DNA of 8,059 bases from Planctomycetota bacterium (GTDB taxonomy: Bacteria > Planctomycetota > Phycisphaerae > Sedimentisphaerales > Anaerobacaceae). How positions within the stretch are numbered: position 1 is the first letter of the stretch; each line of letters starts with the position of its first letter. The stretch lies in contig JAGLNB010000021.1 of the NCBI GenBank assembly GCA_023139715.1, forward strand, positions 1 to 8,059, in the 5' to 3' direction. This document shows positions 7,243-8,059 of the stretch, piece by piece. The position numbers and the translations under genes are program-made. Under the pieces are notes generated by a model. The model was not told the origin of the DNA. It saw nothing but the letters and a program-made list of their open reading frames with translations, and searched no databases.

Positions 7243-7327
7243 TATTTAGTATGTTGTATTTAGCGCCGCCAAAGGCGGCTTCAATTAACACAATACGCAT
7301 TACGAAATACGCAATACGAATTATGAA
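7240..7327. repeat. Inverted heptamer arrays around a GC hairpin
   Basis: From the folE stop, three 7-base units of consensus TAGTATT run from 7240 to 7260. A hairpin GCCGCC-AAA-GGCGGC follows at 7265-7279. From 7293 to 7327 come five 7-base units of consensus ATACGMA, of which a 14-base tandem (7292-7305 and 7306-7319, one mismatch) is the clearest part. The left units are the reverse complement of the right ones with changes, so the two arrays could pair across the hairpin. The last unit contains the start codon of the next gene. Heptameric tandem repeats are known from cyanobacterial genomes. The hairpin could also serve as a terminator, but no T-run follows. Confidence 0.7.
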
Positions 7328-8059
7328 CAAATTAACAAGATTAGTACGATTTTCTATAAACCCTTTTCTATCTGAAGATGAAGATGGCTTTAATTCTTAT
7401 GCTTCAAAGCCGGCAGGCAACGGCTTGGCGATATTTTTGGAATTGTCGGTGGAACTGACCGGTAAAATAGATTCGGCTACCGGCTTTATTATTAATGTTA
7501 CGCAAATCGATAAAAAGGTTCGCAAATTTGCTATACCTGTTTTTGCTGAGCGTATAAAAAATAATTTTCAAAATGCAAAGCATATAAATTTAGCTGACAT
7601 AACGCAGCTTTTAAAGTCAAGCTGGGAAAACCTGGCCGACAAATTCGGCAGTGCAAAATTGAGCGGCCTGAAATTGTCGCTGAACCCTTTTAGAAAAGTG
7701 GCTATCGACAGCAGGAATTGTGATATGATTTATTTTAGTGAAAAATTTGAATTTGCCGCAACGCATAAACTCTGGAACGACGACTTTAGCGAAGAGCGTA
7801 ATTTTGATTTGTTTGGCAAATGCGCAAACCCATCCGGCCACGGCCACAACTACATTCTTGAAGTTACAGTTAAAACGCCGGCCTGCGAAAATGGTTTTAG
7901 CAGCGTTGAATTTGAAAAAACAATTGACGAAAATTTTATAAAAGTGGTTGACCATAAAAACCTGAACATTGACGTAGCTGAATTTGCCAAATCAAATCCC
8001 ACCGTTGAAAATATAACAAGCTTTGCGTGGAAAAAATTGGCTGCTCAATTCCAAAAAGC
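7323..8059 (+). CDS. Tandem 6-pyruvoyl-tetrahydropterin synthase/QueD-like protein, 3' partial
   Basis: An uninterrupted frame of 245 codons runs from ATG 7323 to the window end. It encodes two T-fold halves. The C-terminal half (about 135 on) is a PTPS/QueD enzyme acting on 7,8-dihydroneopterin triphosphate: zinc ligands H148 (FAATHKL) and H173 and H175 (GHGHNY), catalytic Cys C167, D210-H211 (VVDHKNLN), and PTVENI (226-231). The GKC-x5-HGHNY spacing is that of animal PTPS, whereas E. coli QueD has C-x3-HGH. The N-terminal half (about 1-80) keeps the strand pattern (FLELSVELTGKIDSATGFII) but lacks both the AxH and HGH histidines, so it is probably structural. Placement after folE fits consecutive steps. 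The product could be 6-pyruvoyl- or 6-carboxy-tetrahydropterin; the catalytic Glu near the C-terminus is out of view. No Shine-Dalgarno is visible, because repeat units occupy that position. An internal ATG at 7725 could start the catalytic half alone. Confidence 0.88.
   Translation, partial: MNKLTRLVRFSINPFLSEDEDGFNSYASKPAGNGLAIFLELSVELTGKIDSATGFIINVTQIDKKVRKFAIPVFAERIKNNFQNAKHINLADITQLLKSSWENLADKFGSAKLSGLKLSLNPFRKVAIDSRNCDMIYFSEKFEFAATHKLWNDDFSEERNFDLFGKCANPSGHGHNYILEVTVKTPACENGFSSVEFEKTIDENFIKVVDHKNLNIDVAEFAKSNPTVENITSFAWKKLAAQFQK

Noticed and set aside
7292..7319. CRISPR-like direct repeat
   Set aside because: The units are 7 or 14 bases, contiguous and without spacers.
7738..7941. Short plus-strand frame within the PTPS gene
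   Set aside because: It lies in another frame of a well-supported gene with conserved zinc and catalytic residues.

Overview
The window carries six protein-coding genes, all on the + strand, and both end genes are cut by the window edges. Base composition is moderately AT-rich. The gene content (a carbohydrate-active GH3 enzyme with FN3 and apparent discoidin modules, then a bacterial housekeeping block with RF2, M17 aminopeptidase, FolE and a two-domain PTPS-like protein) suggests a free-living, polysaccharide-degrading bacterium. My best guess is a low-GC member of the Planctomycetota (Phycisphaerae/Sedimentisphaerales type). That is an impression from gene style, not a proven assignment.

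Layout. Positions 2-2308: 3' part of a multidomain GH3 glycosidase gene whose 5' end, apparently encoding an F5/8 type C domain, lies outside the window. Positions 2309-2898: about 590 bases without a convincing gene, holding a perfect 10-bp inverted repeat, further palindromes, a perfect DnaA-box match plus two weaker ones, and short direct repeats. Positions 2899-3855: a pterin-binding methyltransferase of the methyltetrahydrofolate:corrinoid type. Positions 3952-5101: prfB (RF2), which needs a programmed +1 frameshift at a CTT TGA C site at 4021-4027 to be read in full. Positions 5098-6627: pepA, overlapping prfB by ATGA. Positions 6670-7242: folE. Positions 7240-7327: an intergenic element with heptamer arrays in opposite orientation on either side of a GC-rich hairpin. 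Positions 7323-8059: a tandem 6-pyruvoyl-tetrahydropterin-synthase-like gene, open to the window end.

How the genes relate. FolE makes 7,8-dihydroneopterin triphosphate from GTP, which is the substrate of the PTPS/QueD family encoded immediately downstream, so these two are probably consecutive pathway steps (queuosine, tetrahydrobiopterin or another pterin). The methyltransferase upstream also binds a reduced pterin, so three of the five genes after 2899 concern pterins. prfB and pepA sit between them and are coupled to each other. The GH3 gene looks like a separate unit: it is followed by the long intergenic region, and it prefers AGA/AGG arginine codons while prfB prefers CGN.

The items most worth a second look are the two-domain PTPS with an apparently zinc-less N-terminal half and a mammalian-type C-x5-HGH motif, the inverted heptamer arrays abutting its start codon, the RF2 frameshift site with a weak internal Shine-Dalgarno and an overlapping hairpin, and the DnaA-box-bearing intergenic region. 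I did not find a clear new multi-gene defence or mobile system.
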